This document shows, piece by piece, positions 10,652-22,812 of a DNA stretch of 64,000 nt. The stretch's first letter is position 1. Every line of letters begins with the position of its first letter. Both the position numbers and the translations under genes were made by a program. The DNA lies in assembly GCA_018292915.2 (NCBI GenBank), contig JACVVK020000216.1, positions 190,001-254,000 of the forward strand, read 5' to 3'. The stretch comes from Batillaria attramentaria. Taxonomy: Eukaryota; Mollusca; Gastropoda; Batillariidae. The notes under the pieces were generated by a model. The model was not told the DNA's origin. It ran no database searches and saw nothing but the letters and a program-made list of their open reading frames with translations.

Positions 10652-11160
10652 GGGGCGGTCGGTGGTCTACTGGTTAAGACCTCGTCACCAATGCGAGTGG
10701 TCAGGCTCGAGTCCCACTCGGGACAAAGAATTTTTCCTTATCGTAGGTGACACCGTTCATTCGGGCCGATCGTCGGGGGTTCTCTCCCGGGTACTCCGGC
10801 TTCCTCCCCCCTCTGCTTTGGAAAGTGTCAGCCCACAAAATTTGTAAATAAATACAATCATTCATCATCATTAGCTTGCTTTACGTCCTATGGCTTTTGG
10901 CCCTTAAGGACAAGTTGTTCCTGGCGTGTGACTTTGGCTGCTTGGCTAGGCGAGTGTCATAAATACAATTCTAAATTTCGAAACTTAAATAGCTGAGCTG
11001 ACCCTTCGCACCAAGTGAATGTAATGTGTTCGTGTCCAGTGTCGTGTGAGAGAGTGCGTGTGATTCACGTGAGCGTGCGTGTTGGGTTCAGTTCGCGCCG
11101 CTTTGAGCCAGTTCAAGATATTGGGTAAGGCACCTATGCAATACACAGTAATTATTATCA
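10652..11160 (+). mobile_element. SINE family B with a ~100-bp interruption
   Basis: The head GTGGTCTACTGGTTAAGA and GGCTCGAGTCCC, and the CGGGTACTCCGGCTTCCTCC block, occupy 10652-10857. The family sequence resumes at about 10962 (AATACAATTCTAAATTTCG) and runs to GGCACCTATGCAATAC. The intervening 10860-10960 (GCTTGCTTTACGTCCTATGG onwards) is foreign to the family and may be a nested insertion. Confidence 0.75.
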
Positions 11161-11302
11161 GTAGTTACTCAAACTGAGGTGACCAGCGTACATGACCTCG
11201 TTCTCGTTTCGTTTCACTTCCCGCGCTTGTGTTTTGTGAGTGGAACGATAGAATTACAACGATGAGACTAGTATTACTGTAACCACTGTGATATATTGAC
11301 AA

Positions 11303-11610
11303 AGGGGGTTTGGTCTAGTGGTTAAGGTATCCGACTTCGGATCCTGAGCCGCCCGGTTTGAATCCCTGGTGGGCAGGAATTTGGATGGATTTTTCCTTTC
11401 CATATCCAGGTCAAAATCACGTGTAGGCTTGTTTACGGGGCCTGTCCCGCCCTCGTGTACACACGCACGCACAAATATCAAATGTGCACGCTGAAAATCC
11501 CACGTCCATCTTTCGATGAAGAGTAGGCTGTGGCCGGTGGCGTGGAAAACAGAAATACTGTCGCACGCACCAGAGTGAATAGCAGGGTGAAGGTTTGCAC
11601 ATGAAGTAAC
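11303..11610 (+). mobile_element. tRNA-derived SINE, family D
   Basis: The head has a perfect A box TGGTCTAGTGGTTAAGG and a near-perfect B box GGTTTGAATCCC. The hairpin TCCGACTTCGGATCC lies where the anticodon arm would be. A body unlike families A, B and C follows. Only one copy was seen in the window, so the 3' limit is uncertain. Confidence 0.6.
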
Positions 11611-11941
11611 GCTTAGCGGCAGCAGGCTTTCACTGCTTCGCCCTCCAGCCCTGCGACGCCATGAGCATTTCAGAAGAGATGGGTATGTGCGCCGAGAAGT
11701 CTACCATACCATACCATACCATACCATATCCTTCTTACGTAGACCACAATCAATCAAAACAATCAGGCCATTTACAGCCATAAAATTTTAACGAACCGGG
11801 ACGCAACGAAACAAACTGAACAAATTGCTTCTAAAGTTCCCGAACGACCTAGTAGACTCGTGCAGTGAGTTCGCATTTCGCCTGGGAACGAAACAGGAGT
11901 AAAATTAATGTGCTAGCTTTTTGCTCGCTACCCCGTCTTTT
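11611..11941. other. Gene-free stretch
   Basis: It holds a short (TACCA)n run near 11702-11727 and nothing else recognisable. At about 11910-11941 a fragment resembling the SINE-A body (CTCGCTACCCCGTCTTT) lies directly before the next SINE-A head. Confidence 0.5.
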
Positions 11942-12114
11942 GTGGGAGAGGCGTTGGACTCTCAATGCCCGGGTCGTGAGTTTGAATCCAAGCTGGGGGC
12001 CAAACATTCTGTTGTACTGGCCTTTTTCTCGTTGCTCCGTCTTTGATATCACCCTCTCGTGGTGAAAAAAAAGGACGTTAAACTCCCAAACACCCACCCA
12101 CACCCACCCACCCT
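11942..12114 (+). mobile_element. SINE family A
   Basis: The copy has GGCGTTGGACTCTCAATGCC, GTGAGTTTGAATCC, the GTTGTACTGGCC body and a GGACGTTAAACTCCCAAACA tail with CACCC repeats. The A-box part of the head is missing. Confidence 0.75.
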
Positions 12115-12578
12115 TGTGGGAGGAAAAGCCACCCAAACAAACACCAGCCAACCAACCAACCCACCAACGGCGAATGCCGGCGTAAGCATCAAAGCTGTTG
12201 CCTGAAAGCACCAAAACACGGACAATCCCAAGCGAAGCCAACACAGGAAATGTCGACCACAGCAATTTCCGTTATCAATATTCGTCTAGACATGCTCACA
12301 CAAACGATGAGAAGAAAAATCTCTGTCTGGCTGGATGAAAGCAATCTATCACGTCTCCGGCAGAATTTTTCCGGTCCAAAGTTTTGATACTTTTAGATCA
12401 AAGTTTTTGGGTGTTTTTTTTTTTAATCTCGAAGGCAGATTTTTTTTTTAACAAACTGAGGTATATAAAATAGAGTTCGGTGGAAAAGGAGGAGTTGGGG
12501 GGGGGGGGGGTCACTAGTGTTCTGTTGCACATCTGCTGTTTAGTCACACAAGTAACCTTTTCAAATTCACAGAATCGG
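12115..12578. other. Gene-free stretch
   Basis: Runs of T (12413-12450) and of G (12497-12510) are present. No exon or recognised element was found. Confidence 0.4.
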
Positions 12579-12757
12579 CAAGGGTGGGTGTTTGGGAGTT
12601 TAACGTCCTTTTCCACCACGTATGGGTGATATCAAAGATGGGGCAACGAGAAAAAAAAAAGGCCGGCACAAATATTTGGCCCCAGCCAGGAATCGAACTC
12701 ACGATCTGAGCATTGGAAGTCCAACGATCTACCCTTCGGCCACCCCGGTTTCCCAAC
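12579..12757 (-). mobile_element. SINE family A, near full length
   Basis: On the minus strand the head TGGCCGAAGGGTAGATCGTT and GAGTTCGATTCC is followed by the complete body and the GGACGTTAAACTCCCAAACA tail. Confidence 0.8.
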
Positions 12758-12857
12758 AGAAAATCGACAAAATCAAACAAACAAAAATGAGGGGCGGTCA
12801 GTTCAGCAAAAATCGAGTATCTTTGAGGCGCGTAGGAAGATGCTGAGAGGAAGGGGG

Positions 12858-12895
12858 GCCCACTAAGTCGGGTGAGCCATACGGCCGGGGTGAAG

Positions 12896-12964
<69 letters not shown>

Positions 12965-13120
12965 GACTGCCAAGGATTGTGTCCTGTGACAGCAGAGCAG
13001 GGAGGGGGGAGGCCCTCTCCTCTTATCAAAAGCAAGGGGGGCCCAAATATATTCGGGCCCCCCTTCCAAAAATCGAACGGGGGCCTGGGCCCCCAGGGCC
13101 CCCGTGGTTCCTACGCCCCT
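12858..13120. repeat. (GT)n tract and perfect GC-rich hairpins
   Basis: (GT)n spans 12900-12962. Downstream, AAGGGGGGCCC (13034-13044) and GGGCCCCCCTT (13055-13065) are perfect 11-base inverted arms around a 10-base AT-rich loop. A second palindromic stretch, GGGGGCCTGGGCCCCCAGG, lies near 13080-13100. The end TTCCTACGCCCCTG resembles the terminus of the inverted-repeat element at 25273-25759, so this may be a decayed relative. Confidence 0.65.
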
Positions 13121-13721
13121 GTCTTTGAGTCGGGAAATGGAGTCAGTGTTACCAAACGCATCACCGGTTACTCAGGTAGTGACCTGGAATGGCTGCATTA
13201 GTATCCAATGAAGTGTAGAAAAGTACACAGCGTGCATAAATTTAGATTACATTAATTCTGTGAAAAAAAAATGGATGTGTTATGTGAATATGCTTGAGTG
13301 ACTAGTAGGAGGGATCCTGTATACTTAACGTTTCTCATACATGTATACATATTACAAAGCTACAACTCCTGCCTACCTTTTGCTACCACAGAATCTAGAC
13401 CTATGAAAATTCAAGGACAAGCTCGCTGACATTCTGTCCACTATATATAATCCTGCATGTATGCCTGTCGATAACCATGTGAATTACAGTTATATCGTGT
13501 TCCAGCATGCGGTATGCATGTTAAGCATGTAAGCAAATATGTTTATGTCTATATGTCTGTACGTACATGTATGTATGTAAGTATGTATGTCTGTTTAAAA
13601 AAAAAAAGTATCCATTGAAGGTCATGCGTCGATTTATGGTTATGCAATCGATGATACCAGTAGTTAACGTTGTGACGTCAGTTTTGGTTTTCTTATTGTC
13701 AGCCGAGACTGGATACATCAG

Positions 13722-13872
13722 TGGGAGCCGCGATAGAGCGTCTGACTTTCAGCTCTCGGGTAGTGAGTTTGAATGAATCCCGTCTGGGGCCTAAATATTT
13801 GTGGTGGCCTTTATCTCGTTGACCCTTATGAGGTGGAAAAGGACGTTAAACCCTCAAACACCCACCCACCCT
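13722..13872 (+). mobile_element. SINE family A, shortened
   Basis: The head GATAGAGCGTCTGACTTTCA, a B-box-like GAGTTTGAATGAATCCC with a four-base insertion, and the GTGGAAAAGGACGTTAAAC tail are present. Part of the body is deleted. Confidence 0.7.
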
Positions 13873-15100
13873 TGCCGAGAGCGAAAACCGCTGCACTGAC
13901 TGAGGTGTAAGGACAAAAATTGAGCGTGGAGTCAGTCACGGGCAGTGCTTGTTTGCAGTACCCTAGTTTGCGAGTGTGCTAGCTTGTAGTGATCTTGTTG
14001 TCACGAGAAAGCGTGATTTTCGTGATCTTTGTATGTGGTAGGGCAAGGTGCCTGCCAGGAGGGTGGCAAGAGGGGGCAAGCTAAGCTGGGACTTTCTGCG
14101 CACAGGAGAGGCAAAGGTGACGAGTGGACCTGAGTGAAGTGGCTTTCTGGTCTAAACAGAAAATACACTATCATTACTCCAGTGAGACCTCAGCGGAAAG
14201 GAGTTATTCAATTTTTTTTAGCTCCTCTCAGGTACGTGCTCTTGAATGGTCTGTGCATGGCAATTTTTGTTTCTAGATTGAAGCATTTTTAGGGGCGACT
14301 ATGATGCCTGAGGCTTATGGGGAATATATATAGGCATTTTGAGGCTTCGTGCATTTCAATGTGTTCTTGACCTCCAAGCGCGGCAGTGGCACAGACTGCG
14401 CTATCGCGGCTGCAGTTCCACAGCGCCAGAAATCACAAGCAGAAGTGCGCGAGCGTGTACTGTACATGTGCTTGTCACGTTGGTATGTATGTATTTATAA
14501 ATGTTTGTTTGTTTGGGTGTCTGACAAACGTCTTAACAATACCAGCCCGCCTGGTGAAGGCCGTTGGCCTATATTCCTGGCTCAGTCAGTCGCTCGTCCT
14601 GTTTCTTCGCCGTTAGCCCTGTGCCTGCACTGCCCCCTTTTCACAGTCTCACACACTGTGTGACTAGGACCAGACAGACAGACAGACAGTCTGTGAGACG
14701 GGGTGCAATTCACAGATGTAGAGCACTGGCACACTAAAGATCGCATGCCAACAGGGAAAATAATATTACATGCTCTTCGTTTGCCTTCGCATCACATGAT
14801 AGTGATAATTCCGCTAGCGAGCGGTTTTTGCCTCTGGAGCCAGGTTTGGCCAGCCTTGGCCCAGTAGAAGTACAGCTGCGGTTTTGGGGGTTTTTGTTTT
14901 GTTCGTTTTACTTAGCTGTCTCGCGGTGTGTGTGGTTGGTAAGTGAAAAAAAATCGCTTGCCTGCTGTTACTTGAGCATTCCTTTTTTTCTTTTTTCTTT
15001 TTCCTTTTTAATCGAATATCAGCATGATACCGGGTGCGTGCGTGCGTGCGTGCGTGCGTGCACGCGTGTGTGTGTCTGTGTCTGTGTCTGTGTGTGTGTG

Positions 15101-15131
<31 letters not shown>

Positions 15132-16138
15132 GACTCAAGGGTAGGGGAAGGGTGCGACTCACTGACAAATTCAGTTGTCTCCAGACTTTATAAATCGGTA
15201 TGTGGTTTGTAGTGTTGTTTCTTTGTGGATCTCACTACGTGTCCCGGCCCTGTACACAAAACACTATATACACACAATACCCAGAATTCTACTTCTCAGT
15301 TTACAAGCAGTGTAAAATATCTTCAGTGGAGAGCCGGGACGGATCTAGAAAATGCAGAAGTCTTTCAAGGTTTACTTTGTTCTCCAATGTGAAAATAAAT
15401 AAATAAATAAATGAACAAGTAATCGCCAACACGTTGAAATGGGCTAATGCTACCATGTTTATGCTCACAGATCGTCAGTTCTGAGCTGTTTGCGTGGTAT
15501 CACAACACTTAGACACCTGGTCAGTGACAGCCGCGTCGGTGTAGCAACAGTCGTAAAATTTGAATGTCCGACCGGACCGCTCGCGCAAAGTGTAAACAAC
15601 ACTGTGTCGCATCAAGTGCTGTGCTAATCGTTTAGAGTATTTCGAGCGTACAGGCGCACTCACGAGCGAAACTGCTGTTCCAAAACATAATTATGTTGGC
15701 TTAACAAAGATGGAACTGGCGCGTTTAAGGCCTCTGGAAATGACTTCCAATGTCAGTGCACCTTATAAAACTTGAAAAGGGCTGAAACCAAACCATTCCA
15801 GTCCATATTTCGTCTGCCGCACCACCAACAAAGACACTGAAAAATGTGGCGGATTTTAACAACAGGTAGAGGTTAACTCCATGGCGGACTAAGGACTACG
15901 GTTGAACACTGAGTGGGAAAATCAAAACAATTTCATTGACTGAGGATCACGCTTCAGTGAAGAGAGTTCACAGAAAATGAAAATGCCTTTTTTTGTCGAA
16001 AATAATTATTCCCATAATCTAATTTGGAGTAACAGATTCAAAACTGACGTGAAACTGTACTGAGCGACCATAAAAGAACCAACAGCTGAAACGAACACTG
16101 AGATAGGAACATCCCAAGTAACTGCTCATGACACCCAC
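13873..16138. other. Gene-free stretch with microsatellites
   Basis: (GTGC)n lies at 15034-15063 followed by (GTCT/GTGT)n to about 15128. (ACAG)n lies at 14673-14688 and (AATA)n at 15394-15411. Frames at 14349-14663 and 14828-15133 have no domain. The stretch may be the first intron of the ADAMTS gene if the exon at 16139-16295 is real. Confidence 0.5.
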
Positions 16139-16295
16139 CTGTTCGCTGCTGCAAAAATTGTCTGCTCCGATCTGCCCGTACCTTCGCCTCCTCTGTCACC
16201 GTCACGGCTCCTGGTAGCCCAAGGACACCCACACATAACACAAGCACCACCCTTACCCACCACAGCCTCGCCTCTGCTAGGATTCGAACCTCCAT
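16139..16295 (-). CDS. Candidate first coding exon (signal peptide) of the ADAMTS gene
   Basis: On the minus strand an ATG at 16295 opens a 52-codon frame. It has a hydrophobic core LWWVRVVLVLCVGVLGLPGA, shaped like a secretory signal peptide, and then a polar stretch ending FLQQRT. A consensus-like donor ACAG|GTGGGT follows and leaves one base. Joined to the exon at 7953-8371 this completes a GAC codon and gives QQRT-DELLSQ, so the phases agree. Agreement by chance is one in three. Against it, the start lies in a sequence with tRNA-like boxes (GGTTCGAATCC 15 bases into the frame, and GCGCCAGAGTGG upstream), so it may instead be a SINE head. RNA evidence would decide. Confidence 0.35.
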
Positions 16296-16939
16296 CCTTC
16301 TGCGTCCCGTCACGCACCATACGTGTCGACCACTCTGGCGCCACTATCTCTCCACAAAGAACTGAACTCCGGCGTGGTCGATGTTTGACTGATGGAGTGA
16401 ATGGGTGAGTGCTGAGAGAGTGTATCACACATACAAAAAAAAAAAAGTTTGCTGTGGCTTGACAGATCAGTCGGCAGAGTGAAAGAATGGTGAAGATGGA
16501 CCGGCGAAAGAGCCCCTGCTCTTCCACCCTTCAGCTGTATACCCGCAGCTCCAAACAGTCAGTCAGTCAGTCACACAGGCTCACGGATTGACGCGACTTG
16601 CACTCCGACCGTGTGGCGATGGTGGGATTGGTGGTGGCGGTGGTTCTTTACTCTGCGATCTTCGGTTCGCAGGTTGCTAAGCCAGCGATTCCGCCACTTG
16701 GGCTGGTGTGGTGTGGTGTGGTGTGGTGTGGTCTGTGGGTGCAGGACGGAGTGAGTCCCTTTAGACTTTATAGTGTATGTATAGCCTTGTCTGGGGTTCT
16801 AAGCATAAAGTGATGTTTCCGTCGGTGCCGACCTTTCGTTTTTGTTTTGTTTTGTTTTTGTTTTCAGCCCAGACTCAACACCGCCTTGTGGTCTGAGCCG
16901 GGAAACGGAAAAAGAAAGGACACGGATGGTGGCGGAAGG

Positions 16940-18314
<1,375 letters not shown>

Positions 18315-18630
18315 TACTAAGGGCTACGGCAGACGCTGCGAGCCTTCGCACGCTTACCGAACGGCTTTTCTGTTCACACGCTAAGACTAAGAGCGTGCAG
18401 TGAGCGGGCCGCGCAATACACAATGAACAATACACACAGAGCGATAACGCGCGGCCACCGGCGATTGACTGGCCTGCCGAGGAAAAATCAGGAACGTCGA
18501 CCGTGTTTTATTCACTAGCGAGCCGACGGCGAGGCGTGTCAATTGCCCTGGCGAGCCGATTTCATTGGCTGGGAGTGTTTTTTACCGCTTGCTGGCGAGT
18601 AAAATCGCCAAGTCTGACCGTAGCTTTAAC
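18315..18630 (-). mobile_element. MITE-like element, copy 2
   Basis: This is an inverted relative of 6191-6496. The outer ends TAAGGGCTACGGCAGACG and GTCTGACCGTAGCTTTAAC form imperfect terminal inverted repeats. Internal blocks such as CTTTTCTGTTCACACG and GAGCGTGCAGTGAGCG match copy 1. The sequence between the ends has diverged strongly. Confidence 0.7.
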
Positions 18631-19194
18631 TGTCTTCGCTAGATCTAAGACCAACCATAACAGGGCTGATTTGCTTGCAGTGTAGCGCCGGCAGTGTGTG
18701 CACTAATTTACCCCAGTTCACGGACAGGAACGTGAGACGTGCAGGTCAGATTTCCTCGCGCACAAATAGAAATTGGCTGGAATTCGAGACAGCCAGGAAA
18801 GGCTGATAATGGTCTGCTATATTCCTTAAAGGCCTCTATGTTCGTAACGCCGCTGAGATGGAAAACTGAAGCTTTCAAAGTTCAAAGTCTGTTTTTCCAG
18901 ATACAAGGATGTTCCATTTGGCCATTTTAAACCGTTTTCGTGACTTTGTGGCTTCGAATATTAGTGAAATACGACTTTTTTTAACTTTTTTTTTTTCGCT
19001 GCCCCAACTCTTTGCCAGTTCCAGTGGTATTCCTCCCAGGTCATGGGTGGAATCCACGGAGGGCTCGGAAGCTGGGGCACTTTTTATTATGCATGATGAT
19101 GGACGGAGATGAGGATGATGGTAAGATGGTGCTATGGAGGTCCGTGCGGTTTGGGACTGCGGGACAGGACCACATTCCACGCTTCCTGTCATAA

Positions 19195-19354
19195 ACTCCG
19201 CCTTCAGACCTCACTGCCTCTGTTTAAATCGCATCTGAAGACCTATCTCTTCCGCCAAGCCTTTGACAGCTAAACCTCTGTTAAGCCTCAGTGTCTGTGT
19301 GCATCATGAGTTCGTTGCACTGCCAAATTGTATGTAAGCGGAGGGGATGTAAAT

Positions 19355-19444
<90 letters not shown>

Positions 19445-19515
19445 TTAAGCGCAGCGAGTCCTTGAAGCTGGAGAACGGCGCTCTATAAAAGCCATGTATT
19501 ATTATTATTATTTAA
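19195..19515 (+). mobile_element. LINE 3' end with internal (GT)n and (ATT)n tail
   Basis: CTCTGTTTAAATCGCATCTG encodes LFKSHLKTYLF, and the frame ends in FDS and a stop as in 2371-2690. The 3' UTR (GCATCATGAGTTCGTTGCAC), the (GT)n tract (19361-19441), GCGCTCTATAAAAGC and (ATT)n follow in the same order. It is 5' truncated. Confidence 0.75.
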
Positions 19516-19519
19516 ATAT

Positions 19520-19795
19520 CCGGGCATTAACCAGGCCCGGGAACTACGGCACCTGCGGTGCCGGCCGTGTAATCATCCACATCATAAGACGTGTCATACC
19601 AAGGGAAGCACCCCAAAAGTCGCACCCGCGAAGTGGGTGAATCTTGGCTGTGTGGCAACAGCCTCCTCACTGGGCCCATAGCACACCCGACGTAGGTAGG
19701 AAAAAATCCCGCTTGCCTCGGCTGGGACTCGAACCCGGGTCTCCCGGTCCATCAGTGGTCAGAAGTGCTAACCACTACACTACGGGGGCCGGTAA
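19520..19795 (-). mobile_element. tRNA-derived SINE, family E
   Basis: On the minus strand the head reads GTAGTGTAGTGGTTAGCAC (A-box side), with GGGTTCGAGTCCC as a perfect B box. The body has GGATTTTTTCCTACC and the GGGCCCAGTGAGGAGG block. It is a single copy in this window, so the far limit near 19520 is approximate. Confidence 0.6.
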
Positions 19796-20394
19796 TGCGA
19801 CTTTCTTAGAACCTATGGTCCATTTTTTTTTTATTTTTTTTTTAAGACTTGGAAAAAGCTGCTAAAAATAGCAACCAATCAGCGCCGTCTAGCTGGTCCT
19901 CAGTCCGCAACCAAATAACGTCGTCTGCTCAGTACGCGGTACACTTCTACAACAACTTATACACCCCGGCCAGAGTCGCCACAATGGTCTCAGATGCTAT
20001 ACTGTGACCCAAGTGACTGATTCTGATGCACAGGGTCAACGTATTTGATGACAAGGTTTCCACATGCTGTTGTATACTGTTCAGTCGTACGTAATGAGAC
20101 TTTAAGCCGTTTGGTCCCTGCTTTATACATGTACTTTGAATATCAGGGTCACCAAAAACAAACACACACGCATACTATTTCTATTGAAGACCCTAATAAC
20201 ACGTTGTACGTTCACTTTTCTAGACACTAGAAAATACACCATTTTCTGAGATAATGTGTTAGGTGGTGACAGTCAGTATCAAAAAGTAAACTGAAGTGGC
20301 CTTTGCAGAACACAAGTGATTGACGGACTGACCCATGCTGTGAGCAGACACAAATCAAACGCTGGTTTCTTCAGATTTTGATGTTTTGGTTTGT
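19796..20394. other. Gene-free stretch
   Basis: A T-rich run lies at 19820-19843. I recognised no exon, repeat or regulatory cluster. Confidence 0.4.
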
Positions 20395-20950
20395 TATTGT
20401 TGCAGTTGTTGTTGTTGCTGTTGCTGTTGTAGTTATGGCTACCCATGAGTGTTCGGGGACTCCACATCCTGGATTACAGGAGAGGGTCACCACCGATGAC
20501 TTATTATACAACAGTTATGTTGTTGCTTTGTTTGTTGTTGCTTTTTTGGTTTGTTTTGCTGTTGTTGTTGTTGCTTTGCTTTTTGTTTGTTTTGTTTTTA
20601 TTCGCTTTGTTGTTGTTAATGTTGTTTTGTTTATGTTGCTTTTTGGTTTGGTTTGCTGTTGTTGTTTTGTTGTTGGTGGTGGTGGTGGTGTGTTTGTTTT
20701 TGTTTTGTTTTGTTTTTATTTGTTTTATTGTTGGTGGTGTTGTTGTTTTGGGAGTGGAAGAGGGGGGGGTGAAGATGTCAATCACTACCTCGTTCTTTTC
20801 TAAGAGACCAGTTCAAATCTATGTAAAAGTTGTGCACTGTGGGGGGGGGGGGGGGGGGGGGGGAGTGTGGTTGAAGATGTCGATCACTACGTACCTCGTT
20901 CTTTTCGAAGAGGCCAGTTCAAATCTATGTAAAAGTAGTGCACTGTGTTG
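20395..20950. repeat. (GTT)-rich tract, 25-base G run and a 102-bp tandem duplication
   Basis: From 20395 to 20755 the plus strand is almost only G and T, with GTT repeats. Frames here are therefore Leu/Val/Phe- or Asn/Lys-rich artefacts. GAAGATGTCAATCACTAC near 20771 recurs as GAAGATGTCGATCACTAC near 20873. Each copy ends in TATGTAAAAGT, then TGCACTGTG. The copies are separated by a run of about 25 G at 20839-20863. Confidence 0.85.
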
Positions 20951-21231
20951 TACGTCTGGTGTATCCTTTTCTCGGCGGTTTGTCATCCGAACCTTTTCTC
21001 ATTAATTTCGCGATCCGGTGGAGCCTTGCAAATGCAAATGCACCACAACTACCCCAAGGAGAGAAGCTAAGGGAGGGAACCGCTGACTGCTCTTTTCCCG
21101 ACTACAGTTCAAGTTAGCTCCCTTAACAATTAAGTTTGTTTTTGGCATAATGTACAAATGTATGTGCCGCAAAATAACGCAGTGGGACAATAAAGTGTCT
21201 TTGCATAGCACTGTATCATAACCATGTCTGC

Positions 21232-21235
<4 letters not shown>
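20951..21235. other. Gene-free stretch
   Basis: No exon or recognisable element was found; this is ordinary sequence before a microsatellite block. Confidence 0.4.
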
Positions 21236-21317
<82 letters not shown>

Positions 21318-21358
21318 CACACACACACACACACACAATCAATCAATCAATCAATCAA

Positions 21359-21424
<66 letters not shown>

Positions 21425-21550
21425 TCGCTCGATCAATCAATCAATCAATCACACACACACACACACAACACACACACACACACACACGCACACACACACA
21501 CACGCACACACACGCACACACACGCACACACACACACACACACACACACT
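21236..21550 (+). repeat. Compound (CA)n / (AATC)n microsatellite
   Basis: Three (CA)n blocks are separated by (AATC)n runs at about 21338-21360 and 21432-21450. The last block carries regular CACG variants. The repeated (CA)n-(AATC)n order suggests duplication of a compound unit. Confidence 0.95.
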
Positions 21551-22372
21551 CCTGCAGTGTGTTTATTTACAACTTCTGTAAGTCCATACAAAAGCCTGGT
21601 GTTGGTAAAACTGACTGCATTTGACGGACAACAAAGGATGGTCATTATTCCAAAGTTTAAATACAAAATCACGGTGAACAGTTCCAGCAATGTTTTGCCT
21701 TAAATTGATTCGATTAATGGAATGACAACATTCGGAGGAATTTGAAACATTATGATTTACAAACAAACATCTCCCACAGTCTACGAAAAACTTCTCGGGG
21801 GGGGGGGGGGGGGCATAAAAAGAAAGAAGAGAAAGACATTGGGTGACAATTTTTTTTTCTTTGAACAACAAACAAAATGAAACTTGTTTCTTTCCTGTTC
21901 CTCCACTGATCTCTTCTACCTTTTTCTTTTCTTTTCTTTTTTTTCTTTTTTTTAAAAGACTTTTATGAGCATATCACAAGCACGCGCGCGCGCACGCATT
22001 CACGCACATTCGCACACGTACTAAAATGGAACTGTGACCTCTTCGACAATAAAATGTCGCAACTTGCAAAAATAAGAGGAAAATATTGATGAAATTTTTG
22101 AAATATTGCACGCGGCGTTCGACTGAACTTGGTCTTAGTATCACTTTTTTTTTCTTTTTTTTTTAGGATAGTTTTACGTCATAGTGACTAAACAAACATT
22201 GTGTGCAGATTATTTGAACTGCCACATATAGTGCAATTTCCAAACAGCGAAGACTGGTTTTGTACAAAGTGCCTTCCGACGTGCAGAAACTACCCCCCCC
22301 CCCCCCCATTGTTTTCTCCCTCCTGTGTGACTCCCCGTGGTCATTCTTCCCCTGTGAACGATGCCAACTCAC
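21551..22372. other. Gene-free stretch
   Basis: It contains G and T homopolymers (21798-21813, 21930-21953, 22146-22164) and a CACGCGCGCG run near 21981. No exon was found. It may include the 3' untranslated part of the minus-strand gene that ends at 22813, but I see no nearby minus-strand AATAAA. Confidence 0.4.
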
Positions 22373-22546
22373 AAGGGTGGGTGGGTGGGTGGGTGTTTGG
22401 AGTTAAACGTCCTTTTCCACCACGTATGGGTGATATCAACGACGGAGCAACCAGAAAAATGCCAGCACAAATATTTGCCGGGATTCGAACTCACGACCCG
22501 AGCATTGAAAGTCCAACGCTCTACCATTCGGCTATCTCGGCTACCC
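22373..22546 (-). mobile_element. SINE family A, near full length
   Basis: The minus-strand head TAGCCGAATGGTAGAGCG and GAGTTCGAATCCC is followed by a slightly shortened body and the GGACGTTTAAC tail with a (CACC)n end. Confidence 0.8.
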
Positions 22547-22812
22547 TACAAACTCACAACAAAGTTCTGCTGCGACACACTGACGACAAAACAGAAGACA
22601 TTGAGTAACTGCGTTCCTTGTTATGCATCAAAGCGCAACCAGTGCTATCATCTTTCTTGGAATTTTTACCTTGAGGCACTTTGGCGGTACGAATTTCCGC
22701 GTCGTCAGTACTGTCACTCAGCGTTTCACAACAGCTACTAATATTACGGCGTAGCACGACAACGTTCAGAAGGACCAACACATTTCTGATTACTGCTCGT
22801 CTGTTTTGAAGG

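Noticed and set aside
20378..21005. Leu/Val/Phe-rich frames resembling membrane proteins
   Set aside because: The hydrophobicity comes from a GTT/GTTT-rich simple sequence; the opposite strand gives Asn/Lys/Gln repeats equally well.
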